A stretch of DNA of 64,000 nucleotides, taken from assembly GCF_013522725.1 (NCBI RefSeq), contig NZ_JAAMRF010000009.1, positions 124,001-188,000 on the forward strand, in the 5' to 3' direction. Origin of the DNA: Stutzerimonas azotifigens. GTDB taxonomy: Bacteria; Pseudomonadota; Gammaproteobacteria; Pseudomonadales; Pseudomonadaceae. The notes beneath the pieces were generated by a model. That model ran no database searches and had not been told where the DNA came from. It saw only the letters and a program-made list of their open reading frames with translations. A program made the position numbers and the translations under genes. Positions 26,287-34,719 of this stretch are shown piece after piece. The first letter of the stretch is position 1. The number at the start of each line of letters is the position of its first letter.

Positions 26287-26524
26287 GCCGAGATGTGAAC
26301 CGGTTACCAGCGCAACGAGTCGCTTTGCCCAGCGACACAAACAAAAGGGAATTTAGACGCACGCGATGTTGTCCATAACGCGTCGTTACCGCTCTAGGTC
26401 GCGGCATAACGAGCCTTACGAGGCTTCTTGCAACGCGACAATAAGCCTCTCGCATCAAGAAGAACTCCCCGAGCCACGCAGGCCCTCGGCCTCTTCCTCT
26501 TTGCCGACGAAGGTGCACATCCAT

Positions 26525-27604
26525 ATGGAAAAGAAAACGTATAAGCAGGTAGCTGGCAAACGGCGATGGCTGCTTGGCATTGCCGCTGCCCTGGCAGGCT
26601 CACTGGCTATGGCAGACCAGAAGCCGGCGCAGCGCGCAACGGTGAATTCAGGTCTCGACCTTGTAGGGACCAATATGTCGGCGGCGCTTTTCGCCCCGCA
26701 CATTCTTCCCGGTAAGTTGGGGACCAACTACTTCTATCCCGACAAAAGCTATTTCGCGTACTACAGCTCGAAGAATATCCGGCTGATCCGCTTCCCCTTT
26801 ATCTGGGAGCGCGTTCAGCACGATCTGGATAAAGGGCTGAACTTCGACCAGATCCGTCTGTTGAGACGAACCCTGGACTACGCTGCGGCCCATGGCCAGA
26901 AGATCATTCTGGATATGCACAACTATGGTCGCTACAAGGACCAGCTGATCGGTAGCCCGGCCGTTCCCTACGAGGCCTACGCCAACATCTGGCGCAAACT
27001 GGCTGAAACGTTCAAGGACCATCCTGCGCTGTACGGCTACGACATCATGAACGAGCCGCATAGCACCCAGGGTCTCTGGCCAGGTGCCGCCCAGGCAGCC
27101 GTGTACGCCATTCGTGAAGTCGACCGGAAGACACCGATCATCATTGAAGGCGACCGCTGGGCAAGTGCCTTCCACTGGCCGCATTACAACGCCGATCTTC
27201 TGATCGAGGATCCAGCGGACAATCTCATCTATTCGGCGCACCTTTATCTCGACTCTGATTTCTCCGGCAAGTACGAGCCGGAAAACAGCAAGGACATCGA
27301 TCCGATGCTGGGCGTCGAGCGTGCTCGACCCTTCATCGAATGGCTGAAGACGCACAACCTCAGAGGGTTCCTTGGGGAATACGGGATTCCAGACGACAAC
27401 GAAGAAATGAAAGTCGCCATGGATAACCTGCTCGCCTACCTCAACGACAATTGCGTACCCAGCGCTTACTGGTCCGCAGGACCTGGCTGGGGCACTTACA
27501 AACTTTCACTTGAGCCGCGCGACGGCCAGGACCGCCCTCAAATGAAGATCATGCAAAAACACCTCGCTAACAGTTGCACCGAGATTGGACCTTTCCCTGA
27601 TTGA
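26525..27604 (+). CDS. Secreted glycoside hydrolase family 5 (endoglucanase-like)
   Basis: 359 residues from the ATG at 26525. An open frame reaching back to 26366 has atypical sequence. The N-terminus KRRWLLGIAAALAGSLAMAD is a signal peptide, so the enzyme is periplasmic or exported. The TIM-barrel GH5 landmarks are IRLIRFPFIWERVQ, IILDMHNYGRY, the acid/base Glu in YDIMNEPHS (near residue 178) and the nucleophile Glu in RGFLGEYGIPDD (near 285). It probably trims or releases a beta-glucan-like chain made by this locus, in the way PslG does for Psl, although PslG is of another family. Confidence 0.9.
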   Translation: MEKKTYKQVAGKRRWLLGIAAALAGSLAMADQKPAQRATVNSGLDLVGTNMSAALFAPHILPGKLGTNYFYPDKSYFAYYSSKNIRLIRFPFIWERVQHDLDKGLNFDQIRLLRRTLDYAAAHGQKIILDMHNYGRYKDQLIGSPAVPYEAYANIWRKLAETFKDHPALYGYDIMNEPHSTQGLWPGAAQAAVYAIREVDRKTPIIIEGDRWASAFHWPHYNADLLIEDPADNLIYSAHLYLDSDFSGKYEPENSKDIDPMLGVERARPFIEWLKTHNLRGFLGEYGIPDDNEEMKVAMDNLLAYLNDNCVPSAYWSAGPGWGTYKLSLEPRDGQDRPQMKIMQKHLANSCTEIGPFPD

Positions 27605-27644
27605 CGCGACGGTTCAAGAAAGACATTAACGGAGTTATTCCCAC

Positions 27645-28832
27645 ATGAAATTCGGCTTGCTATGGCATTCGTTCTCTTCCGGCAACCTCGGCGTAGGTGC
27701 GTTGAGCATCTCGAACATGTTGCTGATCGACGAAGCCGCGCGCAAAAAAGGGATTACGCCGGAATTCCTTATCATTGGCTCGTCCGGTCCAAGCAACTAT
27801 CCGCCATCGACCGAGCGCTTCAAATATGAATTCATCGAGTTCAACGAGAAAACGCTGCTCAAGAGCCCACTGACGCTGCTCAACGCGATCCGGTCCTGCG
27901 ACGCAGTCTTCGACATCGGTGAAGGCGACAGCTTCTCCGACATTTATGGCAACAAGCGCCTAATCAAGCTGCTTCTGAGCAAAGGCATGGCGCTGACCGG
28001 GCACGTTCCACTGATCCTGTCGCCACAGACTATCGGGCCGTTCAAGTCCGATATCGCAGCGAAGGCGTCAGCATACGTGATGAAAAAGTCGTCGATGGTG
28101 TTCGCCCGCGACCATCAGTCGTTCAGCGTCCTGAACCGCCTGGACATCGAGAACCGCGACGAGGTCATCGACGTTGCTTTCGCCCTGCCCTTCACCCGCA
28201 GCAGCGAGCATCGTTCACCTGATCGGCTGGCGGTTGGCATCAGCGTCTCGGCGCTGCTGCACCATGGCGGCTACGAGGGGAGTTCGAACCAGTTCGGGCT
28301 GCGCGCCAACTACGAGGAACTCACCTCGCGACTGATCGAGGCGCTGATTGCCCAGGGCCATGAAGTCCATTTGGTGCCACATGTGATCCCCCTCGGCTTC
28401 CCCGAAGAAGACGACTACACCGTGTCAGAAGCGCTTCGCGAGCGCTATCCGCAGCTCAAGCTCGCCCCCCGCTTCAAGGGTCCGATCGAGGCGAAGTCCT
28501 ATATCAGTGGCCTGGACTTTTTCATAGGCGCGCGGATGCACGCGACCATCGGTGCATTCTCGGCGGGTATTCCCGTGGTGCCGCTCGCCTACAGCCGAAA
28601 GTTTTCCGGCCTGTACGAGTCGCTGGACTACCACCGCGTCGTCGATCTCAAGACCGAGTCCACCGACAGCGCTCTGCAAAAGGTTCTCGATAGCCTCGAG
28701 AACCGTGAGCAGTTGCGCCAGGAGGTCGCCGCTGGCGCAGAGATCATCAAGCGCAAGCTCGCAGCCTATGGCGCAGCTCTGGAAGACATCATGACTTCGC
28801 TCATCCAGGGACAGCCCGCTTATCAGGAATGA
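27645..28832 (+). CDS. Polysaccharide pyruvyl transferase family protein
   Basis: 395 residues of the CsaB/WcaK family, cytoplasmic. It starts with FGLLWHSFSSGNLGVGALS (the GN-hG nucleotide-binding start), then DAVFDIGEGDSFSDIYGNKR, PLILSPQTIGPF, MVFARDHQSFSVL and, near the end, FFIGARMHATIGAFSAGIPVV, the GxRxHxxI signature. It should add a pyruvate ketal from phosphoenolpyruvate to a sugar of the repeat unit, giving the polymer negative charge. The flippase gene starts three bases after its stop, so they are tightly coupled. Confidence 0.9.
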   Translation: MKFGLLWHSFSSGNLGVGALSISNMLLIDEAARKKGITPEFLIIGSSGPSNYPPSTERFKYEFIEFNEKTLLKSPLTLLNAIRSCDAVFDIGEGDSFSDIYGNKRLIKLLLSKGMALTGHVPLILSPQTIGPFKSDIAAKASAYVMKKSSMVFARDHQSFSVLNRLDIENRDEVIDVAFALPFTRSSEHRSPDRLAVGISVSALLHHGGYEGSSNQFGLRANYEELTSRLIEALIAQGHEVHLVPHVIPLGFPEEDDYTVSEALRERYPQLKLAPRFKGPIEAKSYISGLDFFIGARMHATIGAFSAGIPVVPLAYSRKFSGLYESLDYHRVVDLKTESTDSALQKVLDSLENREQLRQEVAAGAEIIKRKLAAYGAALEDIMTSLIQGQPAYQE

Positions 28833-28835
28833 CGC

Positions 28836-30065
28836 ATGCGCGATCATGCCCTAATGGGGATCACCACCGCGGCTCGCACCGCGGTGGCCCTCGGCACGCT
28901 TTTGATTCTGGCCCGTACCCTCGGGCCTAGCGACTTCGGTTTCATCTCCATCGTCATCACCTGGTCCACCATCGTGGCCCTGGTGACCGACTACGGCTTC
29001 GGCATGCGCGCCTTGCGCGACATTGGCGCCGAGCGCGACCGCGCGGGAGAAATCATGTCGGCAAGCCTGGCAGCCAAGACGCTGCTGGTCCTGCCCGCGT
29101 GCGTGATTCTGATTCCGTTGATTCTCTTCGTGTTCGAACTTCAACCGATCGAGCGCTTCGCCGCCGTGCTGTTTCTGCTCGGCACGCTCGCCTCTTCCTA
29201 TGGCGACCTGGGGCTGACGGTATTCCGCAGCATTGGCCAGTTCCACCGGGAAACGAAGATCGTGGCCATTACCGCCGCGCTGCATTTCGTGCTGATCGGG
29301 ATGGCGATCCTGTCCCACAACGATGTGCTGGTGATCGGTATCGCCTTCCTCGTCTCGCGTCTGATCTATGCCGGTGCGGCATTGCACGCCCTGTCGAAGA
29401 TCCTCGATCTGCGCGGCATCATGCGCAATTCCTGGCGAGTGCTTGCCGAGCGCTTCAAGTCCTCGACCAGCTTTGCCGTGGACAGCGGCGCGACGAACAT
29501 CTTCGCCCAGCTCGACGTCATCCTCGTCAATCATCTGGCCGGCCGTGAAGCCGCAGGGATTTACTTCGCCGGATCGCGCCTTATCCAGGGCGCGGTCCCG
29601 TTCAGCGTATTGCTCGCCAGCGTGCATATCCCGCGCTTCGCCCATCGTTTGCACCACAAGAGCGCCGGCCTGTTCCGCTACGGGATGAGGATTCTTGCCG
29701 AGTACGTAGGGATGGGGCTTGTCTTCGCGCTGGCGTTCCTGTTCATCGGCCCGCTGTTCACTGATTACTTCCTGGGCCCCGAGTATGCAGAGCTCAACAC
29801 GCTGTGGCTGGCCTTTGCCTGCTTCACCGCTTCGCGCTTCGTCGCTGCAGGCCTGGGCGTGCAGCTGATCGCGCTGGGAACCGGATTCTTGCGCACTTTC
29901 GGAATCATCTCCTCGGGCGTGATCACCGTGCTTTGCTATTGGTTTTTTATACCGAGCCACGGGATACAAGCGGCGCCTTGGGTGTCAACTCTCGGCATGA
30001 TCGTGCTGACACTCATCTATGGATATGCGGTGCTCAATATTTTCCGCAAGCAGCGGGTCAGTTAA
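28836..30065 (+). CDS. wzx: Oligosaccharide flippase (Wzx type)
   Basis: 409 residues with about 12 hydrophobic segments, beginning MRDHALMGITTAARTAVALG and LILARTLGPSDFGFISIVI, the polysaccharide-synthesis (PST/MATE-like) fold. GAALHALSKIL, SFAVDSGATNIFAQLDVILV and LNTLWLAFACFTASRFV are typical later helices. It flips the undecaprenyl-linked repeat unit across the inner membrane to the polymerase. Family members have low sequence conservation, so the call rests on topology and context. It has only a three-base gap to the pyruvyl transferase gene. Confidence 0.9.
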   Translation: MRDHALMGITTAARTAVALGTLLILARTLGPSDFGFISIVITWSTIVALVTDYGFGMRALRDIGAERDRAGEIMSASLAAKTLLVLPACVILIPLILFVFELQPIERFAAVLFLLGTLASSYGDLGLTVFRSIGQFHRETKIVAITAALHFVLIGMAILSHNDVLVIGIAFLVSRLIYAGAALHALSKILDLRGIMRNSWRVLAERFKSSTSFAVDSGATNIFAQLDVILVNHLAGREAAGIYFAGSRLIQGAVPFSVLLASVHIPRFAHRLHHKSAGLFRYGMRILAEYVGMGLVFALAFLFIGPLFTDYFLGPEYAELNTLWLAFACFTASRFVAAGLGVQLIALGTGFLRTFGIISSGVITVLCYWFFIPSHGIQAAPWVSTLGMIVLTLIYGYAVLNIFRKQRVS

Positions 30066-30113
30066 TTATGCCGGCCGGGGTCGGCGCAGTGGTCGCTTAA
30101 GGAAAAGGCAGGT

Positions 30114-31364
30114 ATGAAAGCATTGTTGAAACGCGTCATGAACAACGATCTGTGCAGCGGTTGTGGGATGTGCAGCGCCGCCGCAGAAGATGACGCCATC
30201 AAGATCAGGATCAATGAGGACGGTTACCGTCGACCTTTCCTGAATCCCACCTATCAATCCAAGCCGGTTGCCGATGCGACGACTTCCGCGGCATTCGGCA
30301 AATCCTGCCCCGCCCTGAACCTCGATATCCGCCCCTACAAATCGGAGAACTACCATCCCATCTGGGGTGAAATCCTGGACACGCTCAAAGGGTACGCAGC
30401 CGACGACGAGATTCGTCAGGCTGGATCGTCCGGAGGTGTGATTTCCGCGCTCGCCCAGTATTGCCTGGACAAGAAGCTGGTCGACGGCGTGATCCAGATC
30501 CAGGCCTCCTTGGACGACCCGCTGGAGAACGTCGCGGTGATCAGCCGCTCGCGGCAGAACGTGATCGCCTCGTCGGGTTCGCGGTACGCGCCGGCCTCGC
30601 CAGCCGAAGCCCTTAAGTGGGTGGCGATGTCGACCGAAAAGTACCTGTTCATTGGCAAGCCTTGCGACGTCGGTGCCGTTCGCCAGATGCAGCAGCACAA
30701 CCCACGGCTCAAGGAAAATATTCCGCTGATCGTTTCCTTCATGTGCGCGGGTACACCGAGCCTCCACGGCACCTACCAAGTGCTAGACCAGCTCAACGTC
30801 AAGCGCGACGACGTCACCACCTTCCGTTATCGCGGCGACGGCTGGCCAGGCCTGACCAAGGCCACGCTGAAAAATGGCGATTCGCGAACCATGACCTACA
30901 ACGACTCCTGGGGAAAGGTACTCAACCGACACCTGCAGACCCGCTGCAAGATCTGCCCCGACGGCATCGGTGAGTTCGCCGACATTGTCTGCGCTGATGG
31001 CTGGGAAGGAGATGAAAAAGGTTATCCCTCTTTCGCTGAGCGAGAAGGCAACTCGCTGATTCTGGTACGCACGGCAAAAGGCCGAGAACTTTTCCGAAAC
31101 GCCGAGGCCGATGGCGTTGTCAAAGCGGAAACCTTCGATACCAACAGCATCTTTTCGATACAGCCGTTCCAGTACTACCGCCGCACGACCATCTTGCCGC
31201 GGTTGATGGCGATGAAACTTCTAATGCTCAAGACGCCCAGCTACAAAGGCTTCGAACTGGCTAAAGGGATGCGTGAAATCGGGCTTTACCAAAGTTTCAA
31301 GGCGTTTACCGGCTTGCTGGTAAGACGCAAGAAAATCAAGAAGCGCCCACTGGAAACGGCATGA
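30114..31364 (+). CDS. Iron-sulfur protein, coenzyme F420 hydrogenase/dehydrogenase beta-subunit family
   Basis: 416 residues, soluble. NNDLCSGCGMCSAAAED near residue 12 is a ferredoxin-like C-x2-C-x2-C motif. The FrhB/FdhB N- and C-terminal domains follow with IRQAGSSGGVISALAQYCLD, ASSGSRYAPASPAEALKW, FIGKPCDVGAVRQMQ and FRYRGDGWPGLTKA. More cysteines are in TRCKICPDGIGEFADIVCAD and point to a second cluster and flavin site. Pseudomonads do not make F420, so a flavin or another hydride carrier is likely. Such proteins recur in polysaccharide loci beside pyruvyl transferases with no agreed role, perhaps sugar oxidation or reduction. It sits between the flippase and polymerase genes. Confidence 0.9.
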   Translation: MKALLKRVMNNDLCSGCGMCSAAAEDDAIKIRINEDGYRRPFLNPTYQSKPVADATTSAAFGKSCPALNLDIRPYKSENYHPIWGEILDTLKGYAADDEIRQAGSSGGVISALAQYCLDKKLVDGVIQIQASLDDPLENVAVISRSRQNVIASSGSRYAPASPAEALKWVAMSTEKYLFIGKPCDVGAVRQMQQHNPRLKENIPLIVSFMCAGTPSLHGTYQVLDQLNVKRDDVTTFRYRGDGWPGLTKATLKNGDSRTMTYNDSWGKVLNRHLQTRCKICPDGIGEFADIVCADGWEGDEKGYPSFAEREGNSLILVRTAKGRELFRNAEADGVVKAETFDTNSIFSIQPFQYYRRTTILPRLMAMKLLMLKTPSYKGFELAKGMREIGLYQSFKAFTGLLVRRKKIKKRPLETA

Positions 31365-31406
31365 TCCGGTGCGGCGAACAAGGGACCAACACCTAAGGAC
31401 TCAGGA

Positions 31407-32660
31407 ATGACCAGTTTCAGTTCACGCTTTTTCTTCGTTCCCCTCCTAATGCTGGTGTTCATCCTGCACTTTCAGGTGCTAGGTGAAGGAACGCACAACC
31501 CGTACGGCATCAGGCCGTTGACCGAAATGTACCTGGCGGCGTGCATCCTGCTGGCAATCTTCGCGGCCCTGGCCAGGGCGGAGACGGCCTCGCCCGAGCT
31601 GAGAATCTTGACCTATTACGCCGTCTATACCTGCGCCGTGTTCATCGTGTTGCCGGCGATCTTCTCCAACATGACTTTCGGCCAGCCCCTGGTCTACGGC
31701 TTCATTGAAGAGCGCCGGGTGCTGTTCTGTCTCGGGTTTCTGCCGTTGCTGCTGCTGAGCAAGCGACTGAGCACGCTGCAGTTCGAGCGCGCTTTCCTTT
31801 ACGCAGCGCTGGTGGCGGTCTTCCTGTCGTGGTGCTTCAAGTTCGGCGTGATCCCCGACCAGCGCACCGAGCAGGTTGCCTGGGACCGTCCGGACCGCTC
31901 CTCGATCGGCGCGCACCTGATGTGCCTGGCTTATTTCTACTGCATCCAGATCTGGTCTATTGGCGCCTCACCGATCAATGGTGCGCCCCGCAACAAAAAC
32001 TTTTACCTGCTGGTCGCGGTGATCCTGCTACTGACGCTGGTCTTCGCGACCCAGACCCGCCAGCTCATCTTCATGTGCCTGTGCTTCACGCTGTTCTGCC
32101 TGCGTGCGAAGGCCGTGATCTGGGCTGCGGCGCTGTGCGTACTGCTGTCGCCGTTCTACTTCTATCCCGTCCTGCTGGAAGTGCTGGGCCTGAACATCGA
32201 GTTCTACAGCAGCCAGCTCGAAGGTGTCGAAGACAACGTCCGCTCCAACACCATCGGCCAGATCATGGCCCATCTGGACTTGGTCAATTGGCTGCCCAGC
32301 GGCTCGCTCTCGCTGATGTGGCAAGACGGCTTCATCCCCTATTTCGGCGAGCATTTCTTTCTCTCCGACGTAGGCGTCATCGGCACCCTGTTCCGCTTCG
32401 GCTTCCTGGTATTGCTGGTCGTTCCGCTGACCCTGTTCCTTTACCAGCGCATCGCCAAGCGCATCTGCAAGGATACGACGTTCCTCTACCCCACCATGCT
32501 GGCGTTCTTCGTCATCTGGCCCCTCTCGGGCCTGCTGGAATACAACCAGGCGTCCATTGCAATGCTGTTCGTCATCCAGTCTTTGAAAGCCCGTCATCTA
32601 CGCAGCAAGGAACCAGCTCATGAACGTCGCACTTATCCTCAATTACAAGGCAGCTACTGA
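31407..32660 (+). CDS. wzy: O-antigen/exopolysaccharide polymerase (Wzy type)
   Basis: 417 residues, almost entirely hydrophobic, with 10 to 12 predicted helices and one large loop at about residues 270-320 (NIEFYSSQLEGVEDNVRSNT). This loop is the usual periplasmic catalytic loop of Wzy proteins. TRQLIFMCLCFTLFCLRAKA and GEHFFLSDVGVIGTLFRFGF resemble O-antigen polymerase helices. The family is too divergent for a firm motif match, so the call depends on topology plus its position after a flippase gene. The downstream glycosyltransferase gene starts 41 bases before its stop. Confidence 0.82.
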   Translation: MTSFSSRFFFVPLLMLVFILHFQVLGEGTHNPYGIRPLTEMYLAACILLAIFAALARAETASPELRILTYYAVYTCAVFIVLPAIFSNMTFGQPLVYGFIEERRVLFCLGFLPLLLLSKRLSTLQFERAFLYAALVAVFLSWCFKFGVIPDQRTEQVAWDRPDRSSIGAHLMCLAYFYCIQIWSIGASPINGAPRNKNFYLLVAVILLLTLVFATQTRQLIFMCLCFTLFCLRAKAVIWAAALCVLLSPFYFYPVLLEVLGLNIEFYSSQLEGVEDNVRSNTIGQIMAHLDLVNWLPSGSLSLMWQDGFIPYFGEHFFLSDVGVIGTLFRFGFLVLLVVPLTLFLYQRIAKRICKDTTFLYPTMLAFFVIWPLSGLLEYNQASIAMLFVIQSLKARHLRSKEPAHERRTYPQLQGSY

Positions 32661-33501
32661 GACGATCAGCTGCGCCGAGAGCCTGCTGGCCCACTGCGCA
32701 GATCTGGATCATGTGGTGGTGATCGATAATGACTCTCAGGATGGGTCGATCGATACGCTGAACCGTTGGCATGCCGAAAAGGCCAGCCCCAAGATCACGG
32801 TGCTCGCCAATCCGGAGAACAACGGCTATGCAGGTGGCAACAACTATGGACTGATCTGGGCGCGCAAAAACCTGGACGTCGAGCATTTCTGGATCATCAA
32901 CAACGACACCTATGTCGATTCGGACGCGTTCGCGCCCATGCTCGCGGCTCTGAAGACCGACCCGCGGCAGTTCGTCGGTTCGGTGATCCTCAACGCGGCC
33001 GACGGAAACCTCGAATGTTACGGCGGAGGCAAACTCTACCCGCTGTTGGGCAAGGCCAAATTGCTAGGCAAGGGCCAGACCATCGAGTCGATGCGCAACA
33101 CCCATGAGACGCCGGATTACCTGATGGGCTGCAGCCTGGCGTTCAGGGCCGATCTGGTCGACGAGATCGGCCTGATGGACGAGCGGTACTTCATGTATTC
33201 CGAAGAGGTGGACTGGCAGTTCCAGGCACGCAAGCAAGCCGGAATCACCATCCAGGTCATCCCCGAGAGCCGCCTGTTCCACTATGGATCGCTCAGCTCC
33301 GGTGGGCGTTCTGCTTTTTATCATTACTACCGTAACCGCGCCGCTACCCGCTTTAACAAGCGGTTCTATGGATCGCTGTTCGCGTTCGTATCCGCTGTCT
33401 TCCTATCTGCAATCACGGTCATCAAGGAATTCAAGAATCCCGGCCATGCCTGGTCGGGAATAAAGGGCGCTTTCAAGGGAGTAACGATGAGTGTCAAGTG
33501 A
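32620..33501 (+). CDS. Family 2 glycosyltransferase
   Basis: 293 residues, GT-A fold. NVALILNYKAATETISCAES begins the domain. VVVIDNDSQDGSID holds a nucleotide-sugar motif, NNGYAGGNNYGLIWAR and FWIINNDTYVDSDAF the DxD-like site, and DEIGLMDERYFMYSEEVDWQ the ED-type catalytic region of rhamnosyltransferase-like enzymes. A weak hydrophobic patch near the C-terminus could touch the membrane. It starts 41 bases inside the polymerase gene and overlaps the next transferase by 11 bases. It adds one sugar to the lipid-linked repeat unit. Donor unknown. Confidence 0.93.
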   Translation: MNVALILNYKAATETISCAESLLAHCADLDHVVVIDNDSQDGSIDTLNRWHAEKASPKITVLANPENNGYAGGNNYGLIWARKNLDVEHFWIINNDTYVDSDAFAPMLAALKTDPRQFVGSVILNAADGNLECYGGGKLYPLLGKAKLLGKGQTIESMRNTHETPDYLMGCSLAFRADLVDEIGLMDERYFMYSEEVDWQFQARKQAGITIQVIPESRLFHYGSLSSGGRSAFYHYYRNRAATRFNKRFYGSLFAFVSAVFLSAITVIKEFKNPGHAWSGIKGAFKGVTMSVK

Positions 33502-34258
33502 AACGAACTATGCCTTCGGGGTACATTTTTATACGGGTAGCAAGGCCGCCCTGCTGGAACTGATCAAAGACGGTATCCGGCAGCCTTACTCCTATGTCGT
33601 CACCCCTAACGTCGATCACCTGCCTCAGTTGCAGCGCAACGATTCGCTGCGTCAGGCGTATGACAACGCCCGACTGCGGATTTGCGACAGCCGCGTTCTG
33701 CTGCCAATGCTTCGCTCGCTGGGCATCGAGATAGCCGAAGCGATACCGGGTAGCGACCTTACGGTGGACCTGCTCAAGTGGGCCGACCGCGAACGCCTCA
33801 CGCTTGTACAGATTGGCGCCACCACTCACGAATGCGAGCGGCTTCGCGCGCTATACCCCGGCATCACCATTTATCACCACAATCCGCCGATGGGTTTCAT
33901 CCGCAACCCGGAAGAAGTTCAGCGCTGCGTCGATTTCGTGGTGCAACACCCGTCGGACTTGGTGTTCTACGCCGTCGGTACGCCCCAGGGAGAGATCGTT
34001 GCCAGCATGGTTCCCAGCCACGAACGCACCGGGATGGCGTTCTGCGTTGGCGCCTCCATTTCGTTCGCTACCGGCACCATCAGGCGCGCGCCTGTTTGGA
34101 TGCAGCGGGCGAAGCTCGAATGGCTGTATCGCATGCTGCGCGAGCCACGCCGCCTGGCCAGGCGCTACTGGAACGATGCGATTTTCATCGGGCCGGCGTA
34201 TTTGCGCGAGCGCAGCTATCGCCAACAGCGGGTCAAACCGGCCAAGCAGGACTCTTGA
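33491..34258 (+). CDS. WecG/TagA/CpsF family glycosyltransferase (GT26)
   Basis: 255 residues from a GTG start at 33491, which overlaps the stop of the GT2 gene by 11 bases. YVVTPNVDHLPQLQRNDSLR, ICDSRVLLPMLRSLGIEI, FYAVGTPQGEIVASM and GASISFATGTIRRAPVWMQR followed by LEWLYRMLREPRRLARRY are the classic motif string of this family. Relatives transfer N-acetylmannosaminuronic acid or glucose-type residues to undecaprenyl-linked acceptors. It is likely the second sugar-adding step here. Monotopic membrane association is known for relatives. Confidence 0.94.
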   Translation: MSSETNYAFGVHFYTGSKAALLELIKDGIRQPYSYVVTPNVDHLPQLQRNDSLRQAYDNARLRICDSRVLLPMLRSLGIEIAEAIPGSDLTVDLLKWADRERLTLVQIGATTHECERLRALYPGITIYHHNPPMGFIRNPEEVQRCVDFVVQHPSDLVFYAVGTPQGEIVASMVPSHERTGMAFCVGASISFATGTIRRAPVWMQRAKLEWLYRMLREPRRLARRYWNDAIFIGPAYLRERSYRQQRVKPAKQDS

Positions 34259-34719
34259 GTCGGGAACCGCGAATTGGCCCATGAATGCGCTGAACGCGGT
34301 GAACCAGATCGGAGCGCAGGGGTCTATCCCTACTGTCAAGGGTCAGTTCGATGGCAATTCGATATCGAAATGACCGCAACCTGCACACTTCGCTTTGTCG
34401 CCACGTCGCCCAGGCGAATGCATCGTGCAGGAAGCTCCGCCCCTGACGTATCAGGCGGACGAATCGAGGCTCAGGTGAAGGCAAACAACAACAATCCCTA
34501 AGCCCGCTTCTGTTCCCCGCGTGCTGGTGCGCCAGGCATAACAATAGGTCAAAAGGAGAAAGCACTTTGGCTACCGAGCTGATCTGGTTGCTGAGGAGTG
34601 AGGAGAGATGACTCCGATCCTCTTAGCTGGGCGAACAATAAACATGTCCGCCTCGCTTACGAATGTGAATCAAGCCGCGTCACTCAGTGAACAACAACCT
34701 CTCCGTCAAGGATGAAACC
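34259..34719. promoter_or_regulatory. 461-base region before wza
   Basis: No gene with good codon use. It holds the 12-base palindrome TTCGATATCGAA at 34358-34369, a 14-codon ORF at 34567-34611 with a strong ribosome binding site, and repeated GAGGAG stretches at 34590-34607. It should contain a separate promoter or leader for wza, because a gap this long is unlikely inside an otherwise tight operon. Confidence 0.5.
34567..34611 (+). CDS. Possible 14-residue leader peptide upstream of wza
   Basis: AAAAGGAG at 34551-34558 lies eight bases before a TTG start. The frame reads MATELIWLLRSEER and stops at 34611, 108 bases ahead of wza. The strength of the ribosome binding site is the only support. 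TTG starts and so short a frame make chance possible. Confidence 0.3.
   Translation: MATELIWLLRSEER

Noticed and set aside
34274..34501. 75-codon plus-strand frame before wza
   Set aside because: Codon use is poor, there is no binding site, and the peptide has no recognisable feature.
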